64,000 nucleotides of DNA, taken from positions 1-64,000 of the forward strand of contig CAXPOZ010000006.1 in NCBI GenBank assembly GCA_964219355.1, read 5' to 3'. The notes under the pieces were generated by a model, which saw only the letters and a list, made by a program, of their open reading frames with translations, did no database searches and had not been told where the DNA came from. The translations under genes and the position numbers were made by a program. Position 1 is the stretch's first letter, and every line of letters begins with the position of its first letter. Origin of the DNA: Parvularcula sp964219355 (lineage in GTDB: Bacteria > Pseudomonadota > Alphaproteobacteria > Caulobacterales > Parvularculaceae). Below are positions 53,347-63,183 of this stretch, in pieces.

Positions 53347-55134
53347 ATGCCGACCCACAGTGCCGTCCAGTCCGTCATCGACCGTATCGAAGAGCGCAGC
53401 CGCGAGACGCGTGCTGACTATCTCGACAAGATCGAGGCGATGCGGCGACGGGGCAAACGGGACGGTCACCTCTCTTGCGGCAACCTTGCCCATGCCTATG
53501 CCGCCGCGCCAGCAGGAGACAAGCTCCGTCTCCGGACGGCTGGCAAGTCGCTCGGCATCGTCACCTCATACAATGACATGCTCTCTGCCCACGCGCCTTA
53601 TGAGGATGTCCCGAAGCTCCTGAGGGATGCCGCCCGCAAGGTCGGTGCCGTTGCGCAGGTCGCCGGCGGCACGCCCGCCATGTGTGATGGGGTGACGCAA
53701 GGTCAGGACGGCATGGAGCTCTCGCTCTTCAGTCGGGATGTCATCGCCATGGCGACCGCTATTGCCTTGACGCATGACACATTCGATGCCGCCCTCTGCC
53801 TTGGGGTTTGTGACAAGATCGTACCCGGCCTTTTCATCGGCGCCGCCTCATTCGGACATTTGCCGATCCTGTTTGTGCCCGCTGGTCCCATGACCTCCGG
53901 CCTGCCGAACAAGGAGAAGGCTCGCATTCGCGGTCTTTATGCGGAAGGTAAGATTGGTCGGGCGGAACTCCTCGAAGGAGAGATGGCCTCCTATCACAGC
54001 CAAGGCACCTGCACCTTTTACGGTACCGCCAATTCGAACCAGATGATGATGGAAGTCATGGGCTTTCATCTGCCCGGCGCCGCCTTCGTCAATCCGAACA
54101 CGCCATTACGCGAGGCCCTGACCCGCGCTGCCGCCACTCATGTTCTTGGGATGGAAGATTTTGGTATGGCGGAGATGACCTCCGCTGCGACATTCACCAA
54201 TGCGATTGTCGGGCTTCATGCGACAGGCGGGTCGACTAACCACACGCTCCACATCATCGCCATGGCCCGCGCCGCCGGATATCTCGTGACATGGGAAGAT
54301 TTCTCCGACCTGTCGGATGTCACTCCCCTCCTTGCCCGCGTTTATCCGAACGGGGCAGCGGATGTGAACCATTTCCACGCCGCGGGCGGCATGGCTTTTG
54401 TCATCTCCGAGCTACGCAAAGAAGGTCTGCTGTCGGATGATTGCATGACCGCCATGGGCAAGGGCCTCGCCGATTATGGCAAAGAGCCCTTCCTGAAGGA
54501 TGGCGAGCTGGTCTGGCGCGACGGGCCGGACCGTTCGCTTAATGAAGATATCCTCCGGCCCATCACCAATCCGTTCCAGCATCAGGGCGGGCTCAAGCTC
54601 CTGACCGGGAACCTCGGCAAGTCCGTCATCAAGAGTTCCGCCGTCGCACCCGAGCACCGCATCGTCGAGGCCCCCGCCATTGTCTTTCACGATCAGGATG
54701 AGTTCCTCGCACGGTTCAAGGCTGGTGACCTCGACCGCGATTTCGTCGCCGTCGTCCGCTTTCAGGGCCCGGCAGCCAATGGCATGCCGGAGCTACACAA
54801 GCTCTCCCCGCAACTCGGCCTCCTGCAGGATCGCGGGCACAAGGTCGCACTCGTTACCGATGGCCGCATGTCGGGCGCATCAGGCAAGACCCCGGCCGCC
54901 ATCCACGTCACCCCCGAAGCCCTGCATGAAGGCCCGATTGCCCGCATTCAGGATGGCGACATCATCCGGCTCGATGCTGAGGCGGGCACCCTCGAAGCCA
55001 AGGTCGATGATCTGATGTCGCGGCCTCCTGTCGCGGGCGGCACCAACAGCCATGACGGGGTGGGCCGCGAGCTCTTTGGCGGCTTGCGGGCCGCGGTCAG
55101 CCGCGCCGATGAAGGGGCCTGCACCCTTTTCTAG
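53347..55134 (+). CDS. edd: 6-phosphogluconate dehydratase
   Basis: 595 residues, within the family range of IlvD/Edd enzymes. It contains GVCDKIVPGLFIGAA, HATGGSTNHTLHIIAMARAAG and the signature GHKVALVTDGRMSGASGKTPAAIHVTPEA. It converts 6-phosphogluconate to KDPG. AGGAG precedes the ATG. The partner aldolase (eda) is not within the window. With zwf and pgl it shows that the organism uses the Entner-Doudoroff route. Confidence 0.96.
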   Translation: MPTHSAVQSVIDRIEERSRETRADYLDKIEAMRRRGKRDGHLSCGNLAHAYAAAPAGDKLRLRTAGKSLGIVTSYNDMLSAHAPYEDVPKLLRDAARKVGAVAQVAGGTPAMCDGVTQGQDGMELSLFSRDVIAMATAIALTHDTFDAALCLGVCDKIVPGLFIGAASFGHLPILFVPAGPMTSGLPNKEKARIRGLYAEGKIGRAELLEGEMASYHSQGTCTFYGTANSNQMMMEVMGFHLPGAAFVNPNTPLREALTRAAATHVLGMEDFGMAEMTSAATFTNAIVGLHATGGSTNHTLHIIAMARAAGYLVTWEDFSDLSDVTPLLARVYPNGAADVNHFHAAGGMAFVISELRKEGLLSDDCMTAMGKGLADYGKEPFLKDGELVWRDGPDRSLNEDILRPITNPFQHQGGLKLLTGNLGKSVIKSSAVAPEHRIVEAPAIVFHDQDEFLARFKAGDLDRDFVAVVRFQGPAANGMPELHKLSPQLGLLQDRGHKVALVTDGRMSGASGKTPAAIHVTPEALHEGPIARIQDGDIIRLDAEAGTLEAKVDDLMSRPPVAGGTNSHDGVGRELFGGLRAAVSRADEGACTLF

Positions 55135-55216
55135 CCCCCGCGCGCCTGCCTCTAGGCAAATCGGGTCTCCCAGCCTATCAGGGGCGCAAAATTGAGCCTG
55201 CCCCAAGGAGTTCTCC

Positions 55217-56545
55217 ATGCGCGTTGCGATGATCGGTACCGGCTATGTCGGTCTTGTGTCCGGTGCCTGTTTCTCGGATTTCGGCCATGACGTCGTCTGC
55301 GTCGACAAGGACGCCTCCAAGATCGAGCGGCTCGAGCAGAATATCATGCCGATCTATGAGCCGGGCCTTGATGCGCTGGTTGAGAAGAATGTGAAAGCTG
55401 GCCGGCTGGCTTTCACCACCGATCTTGCCAAGGCCGTGCCCGGTGCAGACGCCGTCTTCATTGCGGTCGGCACCCCGTCGCGTCGCGGTGATGGCCATGC
55501 GGATCTGTCCTACGTTTATGCGGCAGCAGAAGAGATTGCAGCGGCGATCACAACCTATACCGTCGTTGTCACGAAATCGACCGTACCCGTCGGAACCGGC
55601 GCAGAAGTCGAAGCCATCATCCAGAAGGTCCGCCCGGACCTGAAACCCGGTGTCCATTTCTCCGTTGCATCGAACCCTGAATTCCTGCGCGAAGGCGCGG
55701 CCATCGATGATTTCAAGCGCCCGGATCGCGTCGTTGTCGGTGCACAGGACGACAAGGCCCGCGAGACGATGAAGGAACTCTACCGTCCGCTCTATATCAA
55801 TGAGACGCCGATCGTCTTCACCAACCGGGTGACATCCGAGCTGATCAAATATGCCGCCAACGCCTTCCTTGCCACCAAGATCACCTTCATCAACGAGATG
55901 GCGGATCTGTGTGAAAAGGTCGGCGCCAATGTGCAGCAGGTCGCCAAAGGCATTGGCCTTGATGGCCGGATCGGCTCGAAATTCCTGCATGCAGGGCCGG
56001 GCTATGGCGGCTCCTGCTTCCCGAAAGATACGCTTGCACTCGTCCGTACTGCCCAGCAGCACGAAAGCCCTGTGCGCATTGTCGAGCAGGTCGTTGAGAT
56101 CAATGCCGACCGCAAGAAGGCGATGATCAACCGCGTCCGCGCGATGGCGGGCGGCGACCTCTCAGGCAAGACGATTGCCGTCTTGGGCCTGACCTTCAAA
56201 CCGAATACGGATGACATGCGCGACAGCCCGAGCCTTGATCTCGTCCCAGCGCTGATCGATGCAGGCGCCACCGTCCGCGCGCATGACCCCGAGGGAATGG
56301 AAGAAGCCAAAAAGCTGCTGCCCGACGCGCTGGTCTATTGCGATGGCCCCTATCAGGCGATGGAAGGCGCGGATATCGCCGTCATCCTGACCGAATGGAC
56401 CAATTATCGCGCGCTCGACCTTGATCGCGTGAAGTCGCTCCTCAGCGCGCCCAAGATCGTCGACCTGCGCAATGTCTATGACCCCGCGCAGATGGAGCGT
56501 GACGGCTTCGAGTACAGCTCGATCGGGCGTCCGACTACCAGCTGA
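55217..56545 (+). CDS. ugd: UDP-glucose 6-dehydrogenase
   Basis: 442 residues. It has the NAD site MIGTGYVGLVSGACFSDFGHDV, the SKFLHAGPGYGGSCFPKDTLAL motif with the catalytic Cys (about residue 260) and the C-terminal VLGLTFKPNTDDMRDSPSL. It oxidises UDP-glucose to UDP-glucuronate for polysaccharide or envelope sugars. AAGGAG precedes the ATG. Its end overlaps that of the convergent TonB receptor by 11 bases. GDP-mannose dehydrogenase is a related alternative, but the sequence is closest to the UDP-glucose type. Confidence 0.93.
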   Translation: MRVAMIGTGYVGLVSGACFSDFGHDVVCVDKDASKIERLEQNIMPIYEPGLDALVEKNVKAGRLAFTTDLAKAVPGADAVFIAVGTPSRRGDGHADLSYVYAAAEEIAAAITTYTVVVTKSTVPVGTGAEVEAIIQKVRPDLKPGVHFSVASNPEFLREGAAIDDFKRPDRVVVGAQDDKARETMKELYRPLYINETPIVFTNRVTSELIKYAANAFLATKITFINEMADLCEKVGANVQQVAKGIGLDGRIGSKFLHAGPGYGGSCFPKDTLALVRTAQQHESPVRIVEQVVEINADRKKAMINRVRAMAGGDLSGKTIAVLGLTFKPNTDDMRDSPSLDLVPALIDAGATVRAHDPEGMEEAKKLLPDALVYCDGPYQAMEGADIAVILTEWTNYRALDLDRVKSLLSAPKIVDLRNVYDPAQMERDGFEYSSIGRPTTS

Positions 56546-58538
56546 TGGTGAGGGCGGCCCGCGCCGCCCGTTCCTCCCCCGGAAAATAGCGCTCCGCCCC
56601 GAACGCGTAGTCAGCCCGCGTGGCATAGCGCGTATCGAACAGGTTCGAGATTTCGCCTGACAGAACGAGCCTGTCCGTCAGCTGCCATTCCGCATCAAGA
56701 TCGACGATCTCGTGACCGGGATAACGGGCCGTGCCCGCTGCATCCATTTTGTAAGCACCGACATGTGTCAGCCGGGCGGAGAGGCGCAAGGCATCCGCCG
56801 GGCGCCAGCGAAGAGCGGCATTCAGAAGCGTCCCCGGCGCGGTATCCACTTCCGTTCCTGCACGGATGACCTCGCTTGACTGCGCGACACGACGCGAGAA
56901 CCCATAGCGGTGATCAGCAACTGTCCCGGCCAGCCTGAGACCCAGCACATCATTGACCTGCAAGTCGAGAAGGAACTCGACGCCTGCATGATCGGTCTTG
57001 CCGTCATCGACGGTGAAGCCGTCCGCATCGCGAAACAGAAAATGCGCCTTTTGTCCCCTGAACCCGATGATTTCCGCCGTCAGACTGTCCGAGAAATAGC
57101 GGATCCCGGCCTCGGCCATATCGAGCGTTTCCGGCTCGATCCCGTCAACACTCTGGTTGATCTGCAGGCGGTAGAGATCGATTGTCTGGGGTGGCCGGGC
57201 GCCGCGCGAGAGGCTGGCGATCAGACTGACCCCACTTCCCAGATCATAGATACCGCCCACACGCCTGGTCAGAACGGTGAAGTCGTCTTCCCGGTCCGCG
57301 GGCCTCAGGAACCGGCCAATCGTCCCCGGCGCGATCCGGTTGTCATACTCATAACGCGTATGATTGAGCCGCGCGCCTGCCTGCAGCGACAGACGCTCCG
57401 TTGCCTGATGTCTGATCCGCAGGAAAGGTGCCGCCGATAGACTTCCCACCTCGTAATCATAATGCACGCCTTGCGTATAGGAGAAGACATCCGGAATCGC
57501 CTGCTCCTCAAAGAGCTCTCCCTTCGCCCATTCAAGATCAAGCCCGGCGAGGAGTTCCGTTCGCGCACCCAACTCCTGCCGCCAGGAGGAGAGAAGCCCC
57601 GTGGCGACATGGCTGTTCTCTTCAATCGCCTGAGAAGGGAGGAAATGGAGCCGGAAGGTCATGTCACTGACAATGGCGTAAGGAGTGAGCGTCAGGACAC
57701 CTTGCGTCCGTGTCAGGACCGCCTCGCTTGACAACACCAGATGGTCGAGATCGCGGAACGCTTCGGGGTTTGGATTGCTGCGGCGCAAGGCATCATCCCG
57801 GTACGCATCTTCCCCCTGCACGAAACCGGCGGTTTCCTGTTCGAGATGATGAAAGGAGGCACGGCTCGTGATCGACACGCCTTCCCCCTGCCAGCCATGC
57901 GCGAGCTGGCCCTTGAGCTGGTCCACACCGCTATCGTCCCGATAGCCGCCATCCAAATAGCCATGAAGCGCCGTGTAGAAATTACCCCCGCGCCATTCCG
58001 CTGTTCCAGAATATCGCTCGAACGCACCCGCCCCGAGCCGCAGCCGCCGGAAATCCTCCCCCAGCGGCGACGGCGAGATCACATTGACCGCGCCATGGAC
58101 AGCATTGGCGCCATAGGTGACGTCCCCCGGCCCGCGCACGACCTCTAGCCGGTCTGCAAAAGGCGTCATCGCATCGAACAGGCCATTCACATTGGCAAAG
58201 CCCGCCGACCGCAGCGGCACCCCGTCCTGAAGATATAGAAATGAGCCCGCACCCGCCCCGCCCGTCAGGACAGGTGAGCGGATCGCGGTCAGATGCTCCT
58301 GTCCCGAGCCCGCCTGAATGAACGCGCCGGGCACCCGATTGATGAGGCTCGCAGGATGTTTAGTCAGCCGTGCTGCCGCATCCCTCAAGTCGACCGGCGT
58401 GACGGCCACAGGGCTCGCTACCAATGGGCGCGCGGCCCGTTCAGCCGTCACGACAATGATGTCAGCATCTTCCGCGGCAGCCGCAGTCGTCGCCATGGCG
58501 GACAGCCCCATGACCAGAAGTGTTACCCTAGCGTCCAT
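56535..58538 (-). CDS. TonB-dependent outer-membrane receptor, second
   Basis: 667 residues from the ATG at 58538, which follows AAGG and opens a signal peptide (MDARVTLLVMGLSAMATTAAAA). Starts up to ten codons upstream are possible. A TonB box-like DADIIVVTAE, a plug with LTAIRSPVLTGGAGAGSFLYLQDGVP and RLEVVRGPGDVTYGANAVHGAVNVI, and a barrel ending in LTISW are present. It is smaller than the first receptor and of the type used for iron complexes, vitamin B12 and related ligands. No co-transcribed transport gene reveals its ligand. Confidence 0.9.
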   Translation of the reverse strand: MDARVTLLVMGLSAMATTAAAAEDADIIVVTAERAARPLVASPVAVTPVDLRDAAARLTKHPASLINRVPGAFIQAGSGQEHLTAIRSPVLTGGAGAGSFLYLQDGVPLRSAGFANVNGLFDAMTPFADRLEVVRGPGDVTYGANAVHGAVNVISPSPLGEDFRRLRLGAGAFERYSGTAEWRGGNFYTALHGYLDGGYRDDSGVDQLKGQLAHGWQGEGVSITSRASFHHLEQETAGFVQGEDAYRDDALRRSNPNPEAFRDLDHLVLSSEAVLTRTQGVLTLTPYAIVSDMTFRLHFLPSQAIEENSHVATGLLSSWRQELGARTELLAGLDLEWAKGELFEEQAIPDVFSYTQGVHYDYEVGSLSAAPFLRIRHQATERLSLQAGARLNHTRYEYDNRIAPGTIGRFLRPADREDDFTVLTRRVGGIYDLGSGVSLIASLSRGARPPQTIDLYRLQINQSVDGIEPETLDMAEAGIRYFSDSLTAEIIGFRGQKAHFLFRDADGFTVDDGKTDHAGVEFLLDLQVNDVLGLRLAGTVADHRYGFSRRVAQSSEVIRAGTEVDTAPGTLLNAALRWRPADALRLSARLTHVGAYKMDAAGTARYPGHEIVDLDAEWQLTDRLVLSGEISNLFDTRYATRADYAFGAERYFPGEERAARAALTISW

Positions 58539-58690
58539 ATGTGCCTTCATGACGCTACTATCGGCCATCTGCTATGCTTTTCTTAAGGGAAAATCGGACA
58601 GACTCACCGCGTGATTTCATTGAAAAACCCCCCGGAATAGCTACATTCTGCCCTGAATTTCGACTCTGACAGTCGGGAATGGAGAAAGAC

Positions 58691-59413
58691 ATGAACGAGA
58701 CTGATCGCCTTTATCGCGCCGAGAGTGGCACGCTGAGCGGCGCGACCTATGACGAAGGCCTGCGTAAATACATGCTCGGCGTCTACAACTACATGGCGAT
58801 GGGCATCGCCGCGACCGCGCTGGTCGGCCTGTTTTTCATGACAAACGAAGCCGCACTGCGGTTTGCCCTCAATCTGCGCATGATCCCGTTCATCGGCATC
58901 ATCGCGCTGGGCTTCCTAGCGCCTCGCCTGATTTTCAGCGGTAGTGCCGGCCTCGCCCATGCTGCGTATTGGGGATATGTCGCCCTTTGGGGCCTGCTCA
59001 TCGGGCCGGTTGTCGGGCTTTATACCAATGCCGGACTTGGCCTTGATGTCATCAAAGCGTTCTTCATAGCGACCTCGGTTTTCGCCGCGATGAGCCTTTT
59101 TGGTTATACGACCAAGAAAGACCTGTCGGGCTGGGGCCGCTTCCTTTTCATGATCGGCATCGGCTTGCTTGTGGCTCTTGTGGTCAACATCTTCCTTGCC
59201 TCAAGCATGTTCAGCTTCCTGATCTCATGCGGCGTGGTGGTCTTCATCTCTGCTGTAACCGCGTTCCAAACGCAGATGATCAAGAGCCTCTATTCGGAAG
59301 GCGCCTCGAGCCATAACCAACGCGCGTCGATCTTTGGCGCCTTTGCACTCTACGGCTCATTCGTGACCCTGTTCATCCACATCCTGAACATTCTGGGTCT
59401 CGCCCGCGACTAA
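58691..59413 (+). CDS. Bax inhibitor-1/YccA family membrane protein
   Basis: 240 residues with about seven hydrophobic helices. The N-terminal YDEGLRKYMLGVYNYMAMGIAATALVGLFF and the middle ATSVFAAMSLFGYTTKKDLSGWGRFLFMIGIGLLVALVVNIFL are typical of the family. The C-terminus ends with SLYLLFINIFxxLL-type sequence (SFVTLFIHILNILGLARD). Bacterial members are inner-membrane proteins linked to calcium leak or FtsH regulation. GGAGA lies eight bases before the ATG at 58691; an ATG four codons upstream lacks such a site. A strong terminator follows. Confidence 0.92.
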   Translation: MNETDRLYRAESGTLSGATYDEGLRKYMLGVYNYMAMGIAATALVGLFFMTNEAALRFALNLRMIPFIGIIALGFLAPRLIFSGSAGLAHAAYWGYVALWGLLIGPVVGLYTNAGLGLDVIKAFFIATSVFAAMSLFGYTTKKDLSGWGRFLFMIGIGLLVALVVNIFLASSMFSFLISCGVVVFISAVTAFQTQMIKSLYSEGASSHNQRASIFGAFALYGSFVTLFIHILNILGLARD

Positions 59414-59437
59414 GCGGCACACGAAACTGACAAGATG

Positions 59438-59466
59438 AAAGCCCGCGCTTCGGCGCGGGCTTTTTC
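59438..59466. terminator. Bidirectional Rho-independent terminator
   Basis: GCCCGCGC (59441-59448) pairs with GCGCGGGC (59453-59460) around a stable TTCG loop, with AAA before and TTTTT after. It serves the Bax-inhibitor gene on the plus strand. On the minus strand it begins at the stop codon of the DUF2794 gene. Confidence 0.93.
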
Positions 59467-59803
59467 ATTTGATGAGCTTGAGTTTCTGGCGATCAAAGAC
59501 GGAGAGCACCTGCCGCAGCTCGCTACCCCGCTTGAGGACCTGCCCGGTCATGGCAATGACCTGATACATGCCCTGCTTGTTGCGCAATTTGGGGATCTTC
59601 TCGACGCGATAAAGCGGCGCCTCCGCCGTGCGCCGGAAGATCGAAAAGACGGCCCGGTCCGTCAGCCCGTCAATCGCGTAATCCTTCCACTCGCCTGCGG
59701 CGACGAAGAACCCGTAGACATTGAGAATGGCATCGAGCTCGACCCGCTCAAAGTTGACGGGGAGGGCCTGACGGCCTCGCGATGGGCTTTGTGTCATCGA
59801 CAT
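59465..59803 (-). CDS. DUF2794 protein
   Basis: 112 residues with FERVELDAILNVYGFFVAAGEWKDYAIDGLTDRAVFSIFRRTAEAPLYRVEKIP and MTGQVLKRGSELRQVLSVFD. This is the core of DUF2794, a short cytoplasmic family found in Alphaproteobacteria and of unknown function. Two adjacent in-frame ATG codons (59803 and 59797) could start it. Its stop lies in the terminator shared with the Bax-inhibitor gene. Confidence 0.85.
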   Translation of the reverse strand: MSMTQSPSRGRQALPVNFERVELDAILNVYGFFVAAGEWKDYAIDGLTDRAVFSIFRRTAEAPLYRVEKIPKLRNKQGMYQVIAMTGQVLKRGSELRQVLSVFDRQKLKLIK

Positions 59804-59888
59804 CGGACAAACGGTATGCCGAAAGGCGCACTTTTGTCCATTCTTCAGAGGCTTGGCAGATGGCCGCAGATTGGGCTTATCTCACCCG

Positions 59889-60272
59889 ATGACAAAATTC
59901 CTGCCGCTAGCTCTCCTCCTCCTCGTGATCGGTTGCGCACGCCCATGCTGCGTGCCCGAGCCTCATCCGCTTGACCCATCGCCAAGCTTTGAGCGTCCAC
60001 CCAACCCGCAAACGATCGATATCGTCGGGAATTATGCCGGTCGGGAAATGACCATCACAGTCGATGGCCGCATCGTCCATGAGGGCATCCGCTATCTCGA
60101 ACCTGAAGGCGTGATCTGGCGGCTGACCGTCGGAAAGCGAGCTGGCGCATCTGTGCTCAGCGTCGACATTGAGGATTGCGAGAGCAAGCTGGAAACGGCG
60201 CTGCCCGCCCCATCGCCGGATGATCAGACCACCCTATTGATACGGGATTGCGAGCTTGAGATTCTCGGCTGA
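59889..60272 (+). CDS. Small lipoprotein, function unknown
   Basis: 127 residues. A signal peptide with lipobox LVIGC (MTKFLPLALLLLVIGCARPCC) is followed by a Pro-rich linker (PEPHPLDPSPSFERPPNPQ). The globular part is about 80 residues, with beta-type sequence (MTITVDGRIVHEGIRYLEPEG) and two Cys that could pair (VDIEDCESK, LLIRDCELE). No family was recognised. The ATG at 59889 is chosen because it begins the signal peptide directly; upstream in-frame codons would add a charged leader. The 230 bp that follow contain no gene I can support. Confidence 0.65.
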   Translation: MTKFLPLALLLLVIGCARPCCVPEPHPLDPSPSFERPPNPQTIDIVGNYAGREMTITVDGRIVHEGIRYLEPEGVIWRLTVGKRAGASVLSVDIEDCESKLETALPAPSPDDQTTLLIRDCELEILG

Positions 60273-60503
60273 GGCAAGGCTGTTAACGCTTCACAAAGCA
60301 TGCCGTCAAAAGGTCATATTCTCTCCCTCAGCCTGACAAATTCCGCCGCCATATCAGTAGGCGTCGGTCGAGGGGACGACCCTTGAGTTCGGATCAACTC
60401 GCCCCCCAGCCCCCGAATAAAGGCCCCTCGCCCGACTACTCTTCCCCACTCTCCCAACATTTGGGTCTTGCCGCATGAGCCGGCGCCCGGCAGGGCGTCG
60501 GAC

Positions 60504-61448
60504 ATGCCTTCTGTCGGATCGCTCCTTGCGCCGCTTGCCGGAGCCACCCTGATCGGCGTCATCGCTGCCTGGCTGAAGCTTTTCGGCCAGACCGAGGCGC
60601 GCGTGCTGTCGCGCTTTGTCTTCCTCGTGGCGATGCCGGTCGCCGTTTTCAATTTCGTCGTCGATGCGCCCCCGCCGGAGCCTGCCTATCTGGGCATGAT
60701 TGCCGGATATCTGGCCGGGCTCACCGCGACCGTGGGGCTCGGTTTCTTCTGGATACGGCGTTTTTGCGGGGCGAGCATTCAAGAGACGGGCGCCGCCCTT
60801 TTCGCGGCGATCTGCGGCAATGCGATTTTTCTCGGCCTGCCAATTGCGCTTGGCGTGCCCGGCTGGGGACCGCCCTTCCTGATCCTGATGGTGTTTGAGG
60901 GGACAATGACCTTCGCCATCGCGACCGCGCTGATGACTTGGCCGGATAAGGATCATCCTGACCAGTCGCCTGTGAAAAATGCCGTGAATGCCGCCACCCG
61001 CGCCATCCGCAATCCGGTCGTGGTCGGCATGGCGCTCGGCTTTCTTCTCATGATGCTCGGCATTCAACTGCCGGAAATGGTTGCCGCGCCGCTCGATCTT
61101 TTCTCCAAGATCGCTTCTCCGCTCGGCCTGTTCGTGCTCGGATTGTATCTTGTCATCCTGCCGCGAGAGCAAACCGCCCTGCCGACGAAGCTGCTGATCG
61201 GCCTGTTGCCGCTGAAGCTCATTATCTTCCCCGCGATCACCGCCGGGATCACTTGGGTGCTAACATCTGACATTGCCCTGACGAGTGCCGCCGCGCTTTT
61301 CACGGTCGTACCGCCTGCGGTCTCCTCTGTGGTCCTTGCCAGCTCTTACGGCTTTTATGAGAAGCAGGTCGCCGCCATCGTCGCGGTCGGCACGCTGATC
61401 GGTATGCTGACGGTCACAGGCTTTCTGGTGATTGCACTCGGCGCCTAG
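60504..61448 (+). CDS. AEC-family (auxin efflux carrier) permease
   Basis: 314 residues with about ten helices in two inverted halves, as in the AEC family. The N-terminal half has LLAPLAGATLIGVIAAWLKLFGQTEARVLSRFVFLVAMPVAVFNFV; the C-terminal half has SPLGLFVLGLYLVI and TLIGMLTVTGFLVIA. Bacterial members move malonate, malate or amino-acid-like acids. The ATG at 60504 is preferred; a TTG 12 codons upstream would add a polar leader. It ends in a four-base overlap with the convergent efflux gene. Confidence 0.85.
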   Translation: MPSVGSLLAPLAGATLIGVIAAWLKLFGQTEARVLSRFVFLVAMPVAVFNFVVDAPPPEPAYLGMIAGYLAGLTATVGLGFFWIRRFCGASIQETGAALFAAICGNAIFLGLPIALGVPGWGPPFLILMVFEGTMTFAIATALMTWPDKDHPDQSPVKNAVNAATRAIRNPVVVGMALGFLLMMLGIQLPEMVAAPLDLFSKIASPLGLFVLGLYLVILPREQTALPTKLLIGLLPLKLIIFPAITAGITWVLTSDIALTSAAALFTVVPPAVSSVVLASSYGFYEKQVAAIVAVGTLIGMLTVTGFLVIALGA

Positions 61449-63046
61449 TCGTCGTCTTCGTCGACATCCGTCCGGTCGCCAAGGGACGCCCCAAAGATAC
61501 GGCGGATACCGGTCGACTGCGCTTCTTCTTCACCCTCATGACCATGCGGATGAGATTTCTCAATCGATGGATCGATGAAGAACATCGCGACGATAAAGGC
61601 GAGGAAGCAGAGCGCGATGGAGACCCATGCCAGCATCTCGAAACTGTAGATCATCGCCTCGCGGTAATTAGCGGCATTGAGGCCGACAAGCTCATCGCCT
61701 GCGCCATAACCGACCGCGGAGACGACCGGATTTTTCTCTGCCACCTTATAAAAGGCCCAGCCCGCGACCGCGCCATAGCCTGCAATCGCAAAGAGGGTTG
61801 CAGCACGTGCAGCAGCATTATTGATGCCTGAGGCAACCCCGTGAGAATGCTCCGGCGTCGCATTAAAGAGCGCCGTGTTCATGCCCGGCACGACCAGCGC
61901 GATGCCTGCGCCAAAGATCGTGATCGAACCGAAGACCCCCGCCAGCGTCCCCGACCAGGGCGCAAGCCCCATGGACGCAAAGGCCGCAACCCCGACGAGC
62001 GAGCCCGTCGCGAGCATCATCCGCACGCCATAGCGCCGCGCCAGCTTTGCCGAGAGCGGCGTGAAAATGACCATGGGCAAGGCAAAGCCGAGGAAGGCGA
62101 CCCCGATCTCATTCATCCGGAAGCCAAAAGCGTCGGTCAGGAAGATGGGATAGAAAACGAAGATCCCGCCCATCGCGCCGTAAAGCAGGAAAGTGATGAC
62201 GTTGATCGCGTTGAAGGTGCTAATGCCAAAGAGCTCAGGCGGCATCATCGGGCTTTTCACTTCCCGCTCGACGATGACGAGCAGAAGAAGTGCGACAAGG
62301 CCAATCCCGATCGGCACGCCCCATTCAAGCGATTTATGCGCCGAATGCGGCTCCGACAGCGTGATGAAGCCATAGGCGATCCCGGCAAAACCGATAATCG
62401 CCAAGAGCGCCCCGGCCCAGTCGATCCGGTCGGGGATCCGTGCAGGCGGCCGTTTGGGCACAAACCACCACGCAATCAGCATGGAGAGAATGCCGAAGGG
62501 CAAAGGCAGGATGAAGATCATCCGCCAACTGGCAAATTCAACCAGCCAGCCGCCGACCGGCGGGCCGATCGCGGTCATAATGGCGGACGCCACGGACCAT
62601 ATCCCGATGGCCATCCCCCGGCTCTTGCGGGGGAAATAATCGGATAGCAGGGTCAGCGACATCGGCGTGAGAAGCGCTGCCCCCATGCCTTGGATCGCCC
62701 GCGCGAAAATCAGCACTTCAGCTGTCGGGGCGGCCGCGCATCCGATCGACGCGATGGTGAAGAGGATCACCCCGGCGATAAAGGTCGCCCGCCGTCCGTA
62801 AAAATCTCCGATGGCGCCGCCGATCAGCATGAGCGCAGAGATGAACAGCATGTAGATCGAGGCGACCCACAGCATTTCGCCAAGGCTTGCATTGAGGCCG
62901 GCTTGAATCGGATCGAGGGCAAGGGTGACGGCGGTGCCGTTCACGAACGCCATGGACGAGCCCATGATCGAGGCGAGCAGGACCGCTATCCGCTGGCCAA
63001 GCGTGCTCTCGACCACGCCCTCCTTCTCGATATCGCCCTGTGACAA
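61445..63046 (-). CDS. DHA2-type (EmrB/QacA) multidrug efflux transporter
   Basis: 533 residues and about 14 helices. Motif A is GAIGDFYGRRATF, motif C is AIGPPVGGWLVEFASWRMIFI, and the first helix has NGTAVTLALDPIQAGL, all typical of DHA2 proton antiporters. The C-terminus is long, charged and cytoplasmic. The apparent start is a TTG preceded by AGGGG; a GTG ten codons inside is the alternative. No membrane-fusion partner (EmrA) is adjacent. It is divergent from the 3-hydroxyacyl-CoA dehydrogenase gene. Confidence 0.9.
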   Translation of the reverse strand: MSQGDIEKEGVVESTLGQRIAVLLASIMGSSMAFVNGTAVTLALDPIQAGLNASLGEMLWVASIYMLFISALMLIGGAIGDFYGRRATFIAGVILFTIASIGCAAAPTAEVLIFARAIQGMGAALLTPMSLTLLSDYFPRKSRGMAIGIWSVASAIMTAIGPPVGGWLVEFASWRMIFILPLPFGILSMLIAWWFVPKRPPARIPDRIDWAGALLAIIGFAGIAYGFITLSEPHSAHKSLEWGVPIGIGLVALLLLVIVEREVKSPMMPPELFGISTFNAINVITFLLYGAMGGIFVFYPIFLTDAFGFRMNEIGVAFLGFALPMVIFTPLSAKLARRYGVRMMLATGSLVGVAAFASMGLAPWSGTLAGVFGSITIFGAGIALVVPGMNTALFNATPEHSHGVASGINNAAARAATLFAIAGYGAVAGWAFYKVAEKNPVVSAVGYGAGDELVGLNAANYREAMIYSFEMLAWVSIALCFLAFIVAMFFIDPSIEKSHPHGHEGEEEAQSTGIRRIFGASLGDRTDVDEDDD

Positions 63047-63183
63047 ATGCCGCCCCTGACTATGCGTTCAGCCTCCATAGCGGAGCCGGATAGCGAGGTC
63101 AGCCCATCGCCGTTGCTGCACCGCAAAAAGACGGGCATAAACAGTCACAAACACGTCTCACCCTAAGGCAGAGGATTGTGCCC

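Noticed and set aside
55178..56062. Minus-strand open frame of about 294 codons opposite ugd.
   Set aside because: ugd is complete with its NAD and catalytic Cys motifs; the antisense frame has no family signature.
60354..61172. Long minus-strand open frame of about 272 codons opposite the AEC permease.
   Set aside because: Highly charged low-complexity product, typical antisense shadow of a membrane protein; the sense frame fits the AEC family.
61841..62647. Long plus-strand open frame of about 268 codons opposite the DHA2 efflux gene.
   Set aside because: Charged Arg/Asp/His-rich product mirrors hydrophobic helices on the other strand; no motifs.
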